The notes under the pieces: model-generated
What the model saw: only the letters and a program-made list of their open reading frames with translations
What the model was told of the DNA's origin: nothing
Database searches by the model: none
In this document: piece by piece, positions 13,288 to 23,441 of the stretch
Layout of the letters: every line of letters begins with the position of its first letter
Position numbering within the stretch: position 1 is the first letter of the stretch
Position numbers and translations under genes: made by a program
NCBI GenBank assembly: GCA_003956705.1
Contig: QZCP01000017.1
Coordinates: 134,704-198,703 of the forward strand
Reading direction: 5' to 3'
Length of the DNA stretch: 64,000 nucleotides
DNA from: Brevipalpus yothersi
Lineage: Eukaryota; Arthropoda; Arachnida; Trombidiformes; Tenuipalpidae

Positions 13288-13884
13288 ATGAGTTTTATCA
13301 TAACAAAGTGGAAATTATTTTTTCGTAATATGTTCTCAACTTTTTCACGTCTTTTTGCGGAAACAATCGGCTCTGATGAAGAGTCAACCGATCACAATCA
13401 ATACAAGCCATCATCTTCCCAATTGTCACCATCATTTCATTATTATCACCACAATCATCCGTATGATCATCACCTTCATCACCACCACCACATCAATCGT
13501 TTTCATCATCCACCACCTTCACTCACACCTATAATCACACGTCCACTAGACAATAGTATTTTTCAGAAAAGATCAGGCTATGAGGATCCCAGTGTGTACA
13601 GTTCATATGGAGGCTTGGATAAATCGGACCTTTATTATGTATTACCAATACTGATGGTCATCGCTTTGGGTGCTTTTCTTATTCCAATTATTACCACTTT
13701 TTTCACAGCAGTAATAACTTCACAATCTGCTTATTGTGGCTATAAGAAAAGAGTGGACAATGGCTATCCTTTCAGTGTCAAGTCATTACTTCACCAAAGG
13801 GCTAGTGAACTGAAGCAAATATTTGATAGAGCATTCAATGCTACCACCACCAATACTAATACTACCACTTCAGGGGGCCAATAA
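13288..13884 (+). CDS. His-rich single-pass membrane protein, uncharacterised
   Basis: 198 aa from the ATG at 13288. I do not recognise a family. Residues about 25-50 are Ser/Asp-rich; 51-75 are strongly His-rich with HH and HHHHH runs; then comes a Pro-rich stretch. A hydrophobic segment at about 115-143 (starting YYVLPILMV) is a clear membrane helix. It is followed by a short Cys/Lys-containing juxtamembrane region and a Thr/Asn-rich tail. It ends convergently with the allergen-like gene about 280 bases away. It appears intronless here, but an upstream exon cannot be excluded: the next in-frame Met is at residue 15. Low-complexity His codons make function hard to infer. The membrane call is solid; metal binding is only possible. 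Confidence 0.6.
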   Translation: MSFIITKWKLFFRNMFSTFSRLFAETIGSDEESTDHNQYKPSSSQLSPSFHYYHHNHPYDHHLHHHHHINRFHHPPPSLTPIITRPLDNSIFQKRSGYEDPSVYSSYGGLDKSDLYYVLPILMVIALGAFLIPIITTFFTAVITSQSAYCGYKKRVDNGYPFSVKSLLHQRASELKQIFDRAFNATTTNTNTTTSGGQ

Positions 13885-14162
13885 TAGATAGATACTGATC
13901 AATATCCAAAAAAAATATATATACATCTATATATTCTTTGTCACCTTTGTATTGACTAGGGTATCTAATCTATCTGGGAGTGCCATGGTGTTAAAGTTGA
14001 GATTGTAAGTGATTGTTACCTTTTATTCAATGTTCATTTCATGTTATAATTAAATTTTGTTTTTTTTCGCATTAATTTTAGCTTATACATTGAATATTGT
14101 TGAGAAGTTGGTTGAAGTTGAGAAGTTAGAAAAAAACGTTAGAGTTTAGAGAGCTTAACCAG

Positions 14163-14546
14163 TCAAAGTTTCAATTTTTTGCCAATTTCTTCAGTTTTCC
14201 AGAATTCTTCGAGGAAATTTGTCACCACATCCACATACTCTTGATACATATCACCAAATTTTTCCAAATCAGTTTCTTGGAGATCCAGTTGATTTCGAGA
14301 TTTCAGTTCATTTTCTGATAGAAGATTGAGTCTGTATTGAAGATCATCTTCGATCATTTGGAGCATCTTTTTCTGCTTCAACTCATCCTCCTGGCCATAA
14401 CCTGACAAGGACTTTAGCTTGAGCTGTAATTTGGAGAGTTTTTCAAGTGAATGCACTAATTCATCAACTGCTGATGGAGAAACACTAACAGAGGAACTGG
14501 GTAAGATCAAAAAACTTAGAAGAAAGATCACAATCACGGTATTCAT
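14163..14546 (-). CDS. Secreted helical protein, group 5/21 mite allergen-like
   Basis: 127 aa, single exon, ATG at 14546. Seen: an N-terminal signal peptide (about 20 residues, hydrophobic core VIVIFLLSFLIL), then three predicted amphipathic helices rich in Leu, Glu and Lys (about 26-50, 53-84, 88-127) with no cysteine. Length, signal plus three-helix layout, an LDL.E core in helix 3 and the charged C-terminus ending KKLKL resemble Der p 5/Der p 21/Blo t 5, small secreted proteins of astigmatid mites expressed largely in the gut, whose function is unknown (a lipid-binding cavity has been proposed). Similarity is structural and modest, so this could be another small secreted helical protein. 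It is one of the main clues to a mite origin. Confidence 0.58.
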   Translation of the reverse strand: MNTVIVIFLLSFLILPSSSVSVSPSAVDELVHSLEKLSKLQLKLKSLSGYGQEDELKQKKMLQMIEDDLQYRLNLLSENELKSRNQLDLQETDLEKFGDMYQEYVDVVTNFLEEFWKTEEIGKKLKL

Positions 14547-16066
14547 CTTGATGTTGTCAATTAACGAGACAGATCATGTAAGCTCTAAGTGGAATTATGA
14601 ATTGAATTGGATGGAACGGTGAAATGGGAATTTATTTATCGATATACATTCCAAAGCCACCATTTTTAAGTTAGACAGGCTCTATGACCTTATTTCTATC
14701 CAACGAGATGAATAATCATGCCACTATATTCTGATATTTATGTGCGAAATCTAACACGTTGAGGCACTCTTTGATGAACATTCTCCAATGAAACCGATGA
14801 ACGACTCATGAAGCAACAGCTCTCATTCGATTAATGACCACACGAACTGGTGACAACCGAGAAACTCTTAATTTCCGTTTCCTCTCGCCTGAGTTACTAG
14901 CTTGGATCCAGAAACCAGCAAATTTAAATTCATCTCTTCCCTAGGTATGTAGATGAGGCAATAAGAAATAAGAGCGAGCAAATTATTGCTCCAGATGAGG
15001 AAACAATTATCTTCCCCTCGAAATGCATCAAAATCGCTCCTTTTTCATGTGGAATGGTCAACATTAGCATTGCTTTTCAAAGACTATTGCTATCGGAGGC
15101 ACCGACTAAAAAAAGTAAGGCTCTAGCTTGAACTGGATTCTAATCGAGTTCTAAAAACAATTATTCAATTATTTTTATTTAATTATTTAATTTAAGGAAT
15201 TTAAGGCAGTCATTAGGATTGTTTTGGAAAATTGAAGATTTTTCAGGGTCAAAAATGATGTTTATATTCTACACTGGAAAGAGGAATTTGTATCGCTCTA
15301 CCACAAAAAGCGATAGGAATGCTCCGCTAAGTTGTTCAGTGGGCTTATCATCAGTACACCGGTACCCATCACAAAAGTTTTATCCCAGATGATCAAGTAA
15401 CAGAAAATGATTCTGTTCCATTGTTTTCCTACCTAAATTCATACCTAGCAGCAACATACATTCCAACTCTTAGAGTAAAGGCGAGGTTCTGAAAACTTTA
15501 TCAGTGAAAAATTGTAGACCAGAGCTTTTTGCCATAATCTCGAGAAGAATCTGATTTTTCACTCATTTTCATATTCATTTCGGAAACATTCTTGCCGAAC
15601 TAATAGCTGAGAATTTCTCACTTGTATGCTTCTGCATCATATTTCTAACTTAGGTATAAGCAGCTATTCTACTCCCAATCAGTTTATTTTCTTATGAGCT
15701 AAGTTCGAAAAATCTCATCACTGAGGAGAGAATAAGCCTTGGAATTTTCAAGCAAATTTTGTAGAGTCAGCTGAATGGCCAGAGTTCTCCAAGCTAGACT
15801 TTGGTTCCTACATTGAATGATTGCTTGATTCTATGATCTGGTTCTTTTGATTTCTTGAGCTTTGGCCTTTGAGAAAAACTCAAACTCATCTTCGAAAGAA
15901 GGTGTAGAAAGGCATAAAATTTCGATAAACTACACCAGTGATCAGCATCTATGCTTTTCAGATGCTATTCGAGATTAGCAATTGGGACGGATACAATTAT
16001 ATCATAAAAAATAACATGATCTATTAATGCTATTATTTATGTACAAGAAAATATTTCAACAGGTTT
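14547..16066. other. Intergenic sequence
   Basis: About 1.5 kb between the allergen-like gene and the 3' end of the DNAJC4-like gene, both on the minus strand. The part next to 14546 should hold the allergen-like promoter. No recognisable protein or RNA gene is seen. Confidence 0.55.
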
Positions 16067-17000
16067 TTACATTCTCTTTCTTTTTAAATCTAAATTTTCA
16101 TGATCCTCACCAAGATCATCTTCAGATGGAAAATGATCAGGATAGAATTGATTACGATAATTTTCCATCATCACGAGATATTCTTTCTCACTCATAGGTA
16201 AACTATCCCAACCACCGTATCTTCGGCTTCCTAGAGCAGCCATTCCCAAACAAATATTACAAGTTTCAATAAGAATAGCTAAGAACATTATGAAGATAGC
16301 AACTTTCAATTGATAGCCGACAAATCTGCCTGTAAATCGAGGATCGTAATCCTCTTGCTGTTTTCCTTCGTAATAGTTCGTAAAGGGTTGACGATGGAAA
16401 CCATATTTATCTCTCCTAGGAGGTGCATATCGAGGTGTTGAATAAGGAGAACCGTAGGTATATCTATTAAAGAAGTGAAAAGAAAAACATCAGAAAATAC
16501 TTTCTCATGATAGAAATGAAGGTTTCAAAGCGACAAACTTACCCACGACTACCGAAGGTGTTCCCCATACTTTGTCCATATTTTAGACTAATATCATAAT
16601 TTTGTCTAGATTCAGGGTTATTGAGCACCTGATAAGCTTCATTTACTTGTTGAAATTTACTTTTCAGCTCCTCTGAAGATAAATCATTTCTTTGGCTAGA
16701 ATCTGGATGGTATTGCTTGCTTCGTTCGATGAATGCTGTCCGAATATCTTTCTGCGAACATGAATTACCTAATCCCAGCACCTCATAATGACTTGAGTCA
16801 CGATGAAAGTAGGCTGAAGATGTATTCCTATCAGATGATGAGGAAGAGGACGATGAAGATGATGAAGAAGAAGATGATGTAGAATCATATTTATCGGAAG
16901 ACTCTGAGCCGGTCGAAAAATTGGCAACACGAGACGGACACTGAAAAAGATGATGATTACGCGTAACCCACGACCTTAAAAGAATCGAATATATTCCCAT
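16067..17000 (-). CDS. DNAJC4: J-domain protein, DNAJC4-like
   Basis: Two exons on the minus strand: 17000-16543 and 16463-16067, joined in phase across a 79-base intron, 284 aa. The first ATG is at 17000; an upstream TTG is not a start. The N-terminus is basic and Ser-rich and looks like a mitochondrial presequence. A run of about 15 Ser precedes the J domain (starts HYEVLGL; HPD motif in QYHPDSS; ends about ESRQNYD). After a Tyr/Pro/Gly-rich linker come one membrane helix (KVAIFIMFLAILIETCNICLG) and a short acidic tail. J domain followed by a single C-terminal membrane span is the DNAJC4 layout. Such proteins stimulate Hsp70 ATPase at a membrane. The start lies 528 bases from the divergent KDSR start. 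Assignment to J proteins is firm; to DNAJC4, moderate. Confidence 0.8.
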
Positions 17001-17528
17001 TAAAACTCTCAATTCACCTCAAATCATGGAAATATGACCATGATTATCATATATACACAAGCACTAATCAGTTAATCACAAATTAAAATTAAGTGTACCT
17101 GACATGAAATGCGAATGTACTTGAAATGTAAACATCAACAAGCGTCACCAAGACGACGAAGGTGTAAATAAATTGTGTTCAAAGGATGTGAAAAGTGAAC
17201 AACTTTTTTTGGGTTCCTTGATCTGAACTAAATTTAATTTAATTTAAGTGTATATCGGAGTTGATTGATTTGCTGAATAAAATTTTAATAAACTTGTTAT
17301 GATAATCTGATTTGATGGGCTACCTTGGTGTGTTATATCGTTAAGTGTACTAGTGGATCGCCGGGGAGGTCAATTCGAAAGTAAGTTGAAATGATGAACA
17401 TCGTTCATGTATTTGAAGTAGATGATCTTCTAATTTTCTAAATTTTTCCTCCCCTTTCTGGTCATTGTTACTCTGTACAGTAATTTAATCATCTTTGGAG
17501 GGTGTCTACTACCACAGTCGCTTACTCC
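17001..17528. promoter_or_regulatory. Divergent promoter region DNAJC4-like / KDSR
   Basis: 528 bases between two oppositely oriented start codons. It should contain both 5' UTRs and promoters. A CTGTACAG at 17473-17480 could be a splice acceptor for a KDSR 5' UTR intron. Confidence 0.45.
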
Positions 17529-18721
17529 ATGTTGGCTGCCATTTTTATCGCATCCTTAGCTACTATACCAGTACTCTTGTTGATTTTGATTCATCATAAT
17601 CGGAAGGGATTGAAACAGTTACGAGGTAGACATGTAGTGGTATCCGGTGGATCAAAAGGTATTGGTCTTGAGGTTGCTCTTAGGTGTTTCAAATCAGGGG
17701 CTAAAGTTACCATTTTGGCTCGAGATGAACATGCATTAGAACAAGCCAAAGAGTACATAATCGAACAATCAGAATTAACAGATCAAAGTCGAAGAGATGA
17801 CATTGAATACCACTCAGTGGATGTGAGTGGGAATTATGAGAATTTGATCGACGTTTTCGATCAAGCTGAAAAAAGTTTAGGGCCAATTGATGGTCTTTTT
17901 AATATTGTTGGAAGAGCGATATGCGGTCGATTCGAAGAGTCTAGCGTGGATGATTTTAGTAGCATGATGTCAGTTAATTTTCTCTCAGCTGTAAATTGCT
18001 CTCGAGCTGTTGTGGATAAAATGATTACTCGCAAGCAGGGTTTTATTCAAATGACCTCCTCAATGGCTGGACTCATGGGGATCTATGGATTCTCTGCATA
18101 CTCATCATCAAAATTTGCTCTAATCGGACTTGCAGAAGCATTGGCAATGGAAGTGAGTGATCTAATGTTTTTGATATCCAAGAATTAATCTAATTTTGAC
18201 TTCCTTTCTGTTTCCGCTAGTTGAAGCCTCATAACATTTCTGTCACTGTAGCATTCCCACCAGATACTGATACACCTGGATATGAGATAGAAAACTTGAA
18301 TAAGGTAATATTCTTGATGCATGAAAGACAAATTATGATATTCTATTCCCTCACAGCCCATTGAAACAAAATTGATTTGTGATTCTGCTGGCTTGTGGTC
18401 GGCGTCCAAAGTTGCCGATGCAATTGTTGAAGACACACTGGTAAGTTAACATCTTAGCTTTTTATGAGTCACAAATTGATTCGAGAGTCTTACCAAAATA
18501 CTGTCTCTTATAAGGCTGGAAAGTTCTCATCCACTGTTGGAGCTGAGGGATTCATGTTACGAACTTTAAGCTCAGGAGCAATGCCTTCTAATGGTGTGTT
18601 TTCAACGTTTGCCGAAGTTTTCTTGATGGGACCTTTTCGTCTAATTTCAATGGCGATAATTTATCATTTTGATAAAATAGTGAAAAACTGTACTAAAACA
18701 CGTCTGGCTGAAAAGAATTGA
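17529..18721 (+). CDS. KDSR: 3-ketodihydrosphingosine reductase
   Basis: Exons 17529-18152, 18221-18304, 18357-18440, 18515-18721, all joined in phase 0, 332 aa, the same length as human KDSR. It reduces 3-ketosphinganine to sphinganine with NADPH, the second step of sphingolipid synthesis, at the cytosolic face of the ER. Seen: an N-terminal hydrophobic anchor (MLAAIFIASLATIPVLLLIL); the Rossmann glycine motif SGGSKGIG; the NVG-type strand (FNIVGRA); the catalytic Ser in MTSSMAG and YSSSK; the substrate-loop motif PPDTDTPGYE, characteristic of KDSR; and a hydrophobic C-terminal region. The start was placed at the ATG because upstream in-frame codons lack one. A decayed copy lies at about 22.5-23.0 kb on the opposite strand. 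Confidence 0.95.
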
Positions 18722-18842
18722 TTCCTATCAGAGGGACGATTGGATATCATCCCCTCAACTATCAAATATGACTTCAACTCATGTTTATTGTAATACGCTA
18801 TTATTTTATTTTCTTACACTCATAATCGAGGACGAACCCTTG

Positions 18843-18848
18843 AATAAA
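18843..18848 (+). terminator. Polyadenylation signal AATAAA for KDSR
   Basis: AATAAA 122 bases past the KDSR stop. A second one follows near 18870. Confidence 0.6.
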
Positions 18849-19001
18849 TCAAAGTAAAGTTGAATTTCAATAATAAATAGCTAATATTATTTATGGAAGA
18901 TTTCTTTTCTCGAAAACGATGAAACAAATGTTGAGATAACGATTTTCATAAGAACAGAAAGAAATTGACGAATCAAGCTTCAAATATCGAATGAAATCTA
19001 T

Positions 19002-19007
19002 TTTATT
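19002..19007 (-). terminator. Polyadenylation signal for MRPS6
   Basis: TTTATT on the plus strand (AATAAA on the minus strand), 26 bases past the MRPS6 stop. The KDSR and MRPS6 3' ends are convergent, with their signals about 150 bases apart. Confidence 0.6.
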
Positions 19008-19032
19008 CTTAGAAACTAATGAACTCACCAAA

Positions 19033-19685
19033 CTATGCATAATTTTCAAATTCAGTTCTAGGATCTATTCGTGGGTTAGTATTATCAGGCCATCTCTGTC
19101 CTTCAGTTCCTGGATTGAATGGTTGATGATGAGTGATTCTACGGCCAGATTCAATCAATCTCTTAACACTTGGCCTTTGTGAAGGAGGCAGCATCTCTTG
19201 GGCAAGTTGGCAAGTGTAGCCATTAGGAAGAAGACTCGCCTTCCGTTCGAAGGTTAATCTGAGAACATCTTTCTCCAAATACAATTGAGGATGAAGTTCG
19301 TATCTTGCAGTTGGTGGCAAATCTACATGAAAAACAAAGAAACTAACGAGAACATATGATTAGTGAAGCAACAATGTAATGAAAATGATCCACTTACCTT
19401 CCTGAAGTTTCACCAGGTTCACGTCTTTTGACACCCTTCTTTCTCACTGGTTTAAGGAACTGTTTAGTTCCTAAATACTCAATTTTACGAAGAATTGCGT
19501 GATTATCGAGCAAAATAGTGCCCATTCGTTTGAGAAGAGAAACCAATTCATCCTGAGAAAATAAATCACTAATTAATATTCACATTTGATAATAAAACGC
19601 ATAAAAACAATGATGAAAACAAATGTTTCCAATATCTTACCTTGGGCAGTCTAGCCACAGAAAAAAACATTTCATAAGGAGCCAT
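19033..19685 (-). CDS. MRPS6: Mitochondrial ribosomal protein bS6m
   Basis: Exons 19685-19641 (MAPYEMFFSVARLPK), 19552-19398 and 19342-19033, 169 aa in one frame. bS6m belongs to the small subunit of the mitochondrial ribosome. Seen: the opening PYEM strand, the central NLG-like IEYLGTKQF, and FFVFHVDLPPTARYE aligned to the YFLVDFYAP strand of S6, then a YLEKDVLRLTF segment. The C-terminal extension (about 60 residues, Pro/Arg-rich) is longer than in human MRPS6 (125 aa). The third exon is best started at the upstream TTAG acceptor (19343-19344). The nearer TAG acceptor at 19323-19324 would break frame. The two introns are 88 and 55 bases. Divergent from SNAPC4. Confidence 0.85.
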
Positions 19686-19976
19686 ACTTTCCTGATCTAC
19701 TGTGATCACAATAATCAATAATTTTTCCACCAAATACTGATCACTACCAAATGATTGAAGAATGTTAATTAAAATATTGGCTCACATTTTTTGATGTGAG
19801 AGCATGTTTCAATATCATGAATATCGTTCATGAGTTACTTTTTACGCGCAACAACATTCAAGTCACATGTTTAACATGTGAATCATTCGGCATTTGATTT
19901 GTTTATTGAAACATTCCTTGTCATTTGAGTATATGATTGGTGATAATTTGATGTCTATTTGTGATTATGATTAGTT
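19686..19976. promoter_or_regulatory. Short divergent promoter MRPS6 / SNAPC4 with two inverted repeats
   Basis: 291 bases between start codons of divergently transcribed genes. Contains CATGAA-N5-TTCATG (19816-19832) and CACATGT-N3-ACATGTG (19864-19880), the latter carrying E-box-like CACATG cores. A shared bidirectional promoter is inferred from spacing. Confidence 0.5.
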
Positions 19977-22408
19977 ATGTTTGATAATATGATTGATCTT
20001 GAAGATGTGGATTTGTCTTTTCTTGATGAACAACCAAATCAAGTGGTTGAATATGTCGGTGTAGATGATGATTTTGATGGTGAATCCGGTGAACAAGGCC
20101 ACTTTTATTACAATTCTGATGATTTACCTATCTCGGTGCCTTCATGTTGGCTGTTAAACAGAGCTTATCAGCATTCTTTGCTCGATTTTCGTGATTCTCT
20201 ACAGCAAAGGTTGAGAGATAATCTTGCTTTACAAGATCAATTGGAACAATCGATTGAAGATGATGAACATCAATCTGGATCCAGCAGTGAGGGTCGATTT
20301 TATCCCAATTCTATGCTCAAATTTATGGCACCATTCTTCAAAGATGCTAAAGGTCTCACTCCTGATGATAATGATGATGTGAAGTTGAGAAAATCAAGAG
20401 GAGATATAAACATTTGTTTCATGAAACTGAGAAAACCTTGGAAAGATAAGGATAAACAAACACTGATCAAGGCTGTTCAGGAATCGTGTCTGAGAAAAAT
20501 AACTGAACCGATTGTAAAAGAAGAAGATGCCTTGGTGAATCAAATTGAGGTGAGAATAGAAAGCTTGATATAGTATACAGTTGATAATATTAATTTCTTT
20601 CTTTCTCTAGAGATGCAAAGCTGAGCCTGAAAATCTTGATAGGTTGTCCTCATTGGAAGATCGATTGAAAGCTGTTCGTGACAAATTGGAGCAAATCAAC
20701 ATCAAAGATTCAGAATCCATCGTCTTGGAGAGAGAGAAAAGTCATGAGATAGATTGGCTGTCTGTTACCAGTAGACTGCCACCGATATACTCGGAATTTG
20801 TGTGCGAGATCAAGTGGAAAAATGAACTCCATCCCTCGATTAATACCAGTTTTTGGACATATCAAGAAGATGAAGGATTGAAAAGACTAGTCGAAAAATA
20901 TCCAAATGATTGGGACACAATTGCCAAAGAACTTAATACCAATCGAACTGCCTGGATGTGCTGCCAGCGATATCAAAGTCATTTGAATGAATCAATGAAA
21001 ACGACCGGTCCATTCTCTCGTGGAGAATTGGAATTGGTGACCAAAGTTATCGAAAGTTGTCGTATAGGTGATTACATTCCATGGTCTCAAGTAGCTTATT
21101 TCATTGAAGGTCGAAGCATCGGTCAAATCAAATTGTGTTGGGAAAAACTGAATCTCATAAAGAGAGGGTCTAGATGGACACCTCTAGAAGATCGGCAGCT
21201 TCAATATGCTGTTGAGAAGTATGGTATTCACGATTGGGTTAAAATTTCCTATTTTTTACCTGGGAGGAGTAATCGTCAGTGTCGAGAAAGATATATTATG
21301 AGACTAGGTATAAAGGACCGCAAAATCGCTGGCTGGACTCCAAGGGAAGATGAAGAACTCGTCCGGATAGCCCCAATGTTGAAATTCAAATGGGTTGAAA
21401 TAATAAATCATATATTGAGGCGTAATGCTCGACAGATAGCAGCGCGTTATGATCTCTTGGAGAGATATAAGATTGAAAAAATTCTGCAATCTAGTAAAGA
21501 TTTCGAAAGTCTGGTTCCTCGAAGAAAACCTTCTCAAGTCAATGGTAAAAATGGTAAGACCTGTGCTCTCAGTGAGCAAGAGCGAAATGATTTGGATGAA
21601 AATTTGCGGAAGAATCGTTTAAAGTTAGAGACAGAAGTTCTATCTCGAAGACCTAAGAGGAGAAGATTTGGACCTAGTGCTGGGGGTCGAAAAAAGAAAC
21701 CTCTTTCGGAAGCAAAAGTTGATGAAAAGATTTGTAAAATGCTGGCTATATTCGATATTTTTAAAGGCAAGCAGCAAAAGTATAAAGGTGAGTTACCGGT
21801 CCTTTCGTTTGTGATATAAATTCATCTAAGATATCTCCTTCAAAATTTCAGCTCAAACTACTGAAGATGCCTTGTTGACCGAGAATGTCCAGAAGGCTAT
21901 GGAATCTCTTATGAATCAACACCAACCTGAACAGCCTCATCTACTATCTCAAGTTGTCAACTCAGCTTTGACTGAGAAAGCCGTCGGTCTTGACTCAAGC
22001 CGACTCAAATTCAGTTCACCAATCCTACCACCCAATCTAACTACTGCCAATTCATTCCAACGTTTACTTTTGATGAGAGAGTCAATGAAAAAAGGGGTTT
22101 CAGAGGGTAGCTCTTCAGAAGATCTCGTATACTTTAGCACTGAGCACCAGAATTTAATGAGGATCATGACATCTCTCTTTTTTTGGCCCGCGTTATTGTC
22201 ACAAACCAAGGCACCTCCAATGCCAGTGAAATGTGTTTCTAAGCCTCATTCAAAGGGAAAGAAACGAAAAACTTCATCTTCAGCACCATTAATGGCTTAT
22301 GTGAACACCACAAGACAGCGTCAGAAAGCTCTGTTTGCGACTGCCAAGTTATCAGACACTACCGATGGTGACGAGGAGAGAGAACTCGAGGAAGAGTCAT
22401 CGAGTTAG
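19977..22408 (+). CDS. SNAPC4: snRNA-activating protein complex subunit 4 (SNAP190), Myb-repeat protein
   Basis: Exons 19977-20549, 20611-21787, 21852-22408, in phase, 768 aa. SNAPC4 is the large DNA-contacting subunit of SNAPc, which binds the proximal sequence element of snRNA promoters for RNA polymerases II and III. Seen: an acidic N-terminus; a conserved helical region (about 55-190); then at about 270-500 a series of Myb repeats with spaced Trp residues: FWTYQEDEGL, GPFSRGELELV (first Trp replaced), RWTPLEDRQLQYAVEKYG, and AGWTPREDEELV, ending with an Arg/Lys-rich segment. Several tandem Myb repeats directly after the N-terminal SNAPC-binding region are the SNAP190 layout. The C-terminus is shorter than the 1469 aa human protein. 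The introns are 60 and 64 bases. Confidence 0.88.
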
Positions 22409-22544
22409 ATAAAATGAAATTGTCAACTTTCTATCGTTTCACCTTGCATTTGAGAGAGTATGTTTTTGTAAAGATTTTGTCAAAATTAAATCAAAATTAT
22501 GAACTGAGTCTCTGACAATCATGTAGTGGAGACGAATTCATCAA

Positions 22545-23010
22545 CACGCAATATGCAGAAAATATCCAATTACATAAAAACATGAATTCCCATGAAATGG
22601 GCCATGGAAGAGATCATTCGAATGAAACCACGCTTGAAACCTGTCATTCTGATCCCAACAGCTCGTGAACAATTAACAATGGAAAGAAAACACCCATCTG
22701 TAGGAACAATTCACCTTAGATTCCTCAAATTGGCTACATAAATTTATACCTCTTCCAAAAATTTTGAAAAGACCAATCGGTTCCAAACTTTCTTCAGCTT
22801 GATCGAAAACGTCAGTCAAATTCTCACAACTTCCACTCACGCCAACTCCAATGTCATCGACTTTGATCAGTATATTTTGATCGTTCAATTAGGTACTCTT
22901 TGGCTTGTTTTAATGCATGCTCATCTCAAGCCATGATAATAACTTTAGCACTCAATTCGAAAGCTTGTAGCAATAATTGTCTCCAGCTCCCCAGTCTGAA
23001 AAATAGGGCT
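22545..23010 (-). pseudogene. Decayed partial copy of KDSR
   Basis: Read on the minus strand, this matches the first KDSR exon in order: LSAKVIIMA-stop-DEHALKQAKEYLIER, then VSGSCENLTDVFDQAEESL (compare VSGNYENLIDVFDQAEKSL), FEES, NCSRAV and a degenerate FIQMTSSMA region. It has in-frame stops, frameshifts and small indels, and lacks the catalytic region and downstream exons. The matched part lies within one exon of the parent, so intron loss cannot be tested. It lies about 4 kb from the intact gene in opposite orientation, between the convergent SNAPC4 and GCC1 3' ends. Edges are approximate. Confidence 0.85.
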
Positions 23011-23441
23011 TTTGGAATATATTCTTCTCTCACTTTTCATACAGTTCCATAACTCTAGTCAGAGTTTGTACGATCCATCTCGTCATTTGACAGCATCAAG
23101 AAAAGTGTCTTAGTGTTGATTTTTCTCCTATACTCAGTTAACTTGCCGAATTCCTTCATTACAGTCCTTCTATCGCCAGTTGATGAATCATCAGATTAAC
23201 TAGAACTCTCTCAATCACAGCTTAAGCTAAAGTTCTCACCAAGTTATGGCAGAGAAAATGCAGAAACCCAGAATGCTTTAAATGACCGGACCCTGTCTTT
23301 GTGATAGAGAGTGCTTGATGCGTTGCGACTACCGTTCACCACTAGTTTTTGATCAATGTTACAAGAATATCAAATTTATGTGAACTCTATTAAAACTATT
23401 AAAAATTAACAAACGATTTTTCAATGCTGAGATAAATATTT

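Noticed and set aside
22673..22888. Open frame resembling an SDR enzyme, considered as a functional KDSR paralogue
   Set aside because: It is a fragment of a longer match with stops and indels and lacks the catalytic YxxxK, so it is called a pseudogene.
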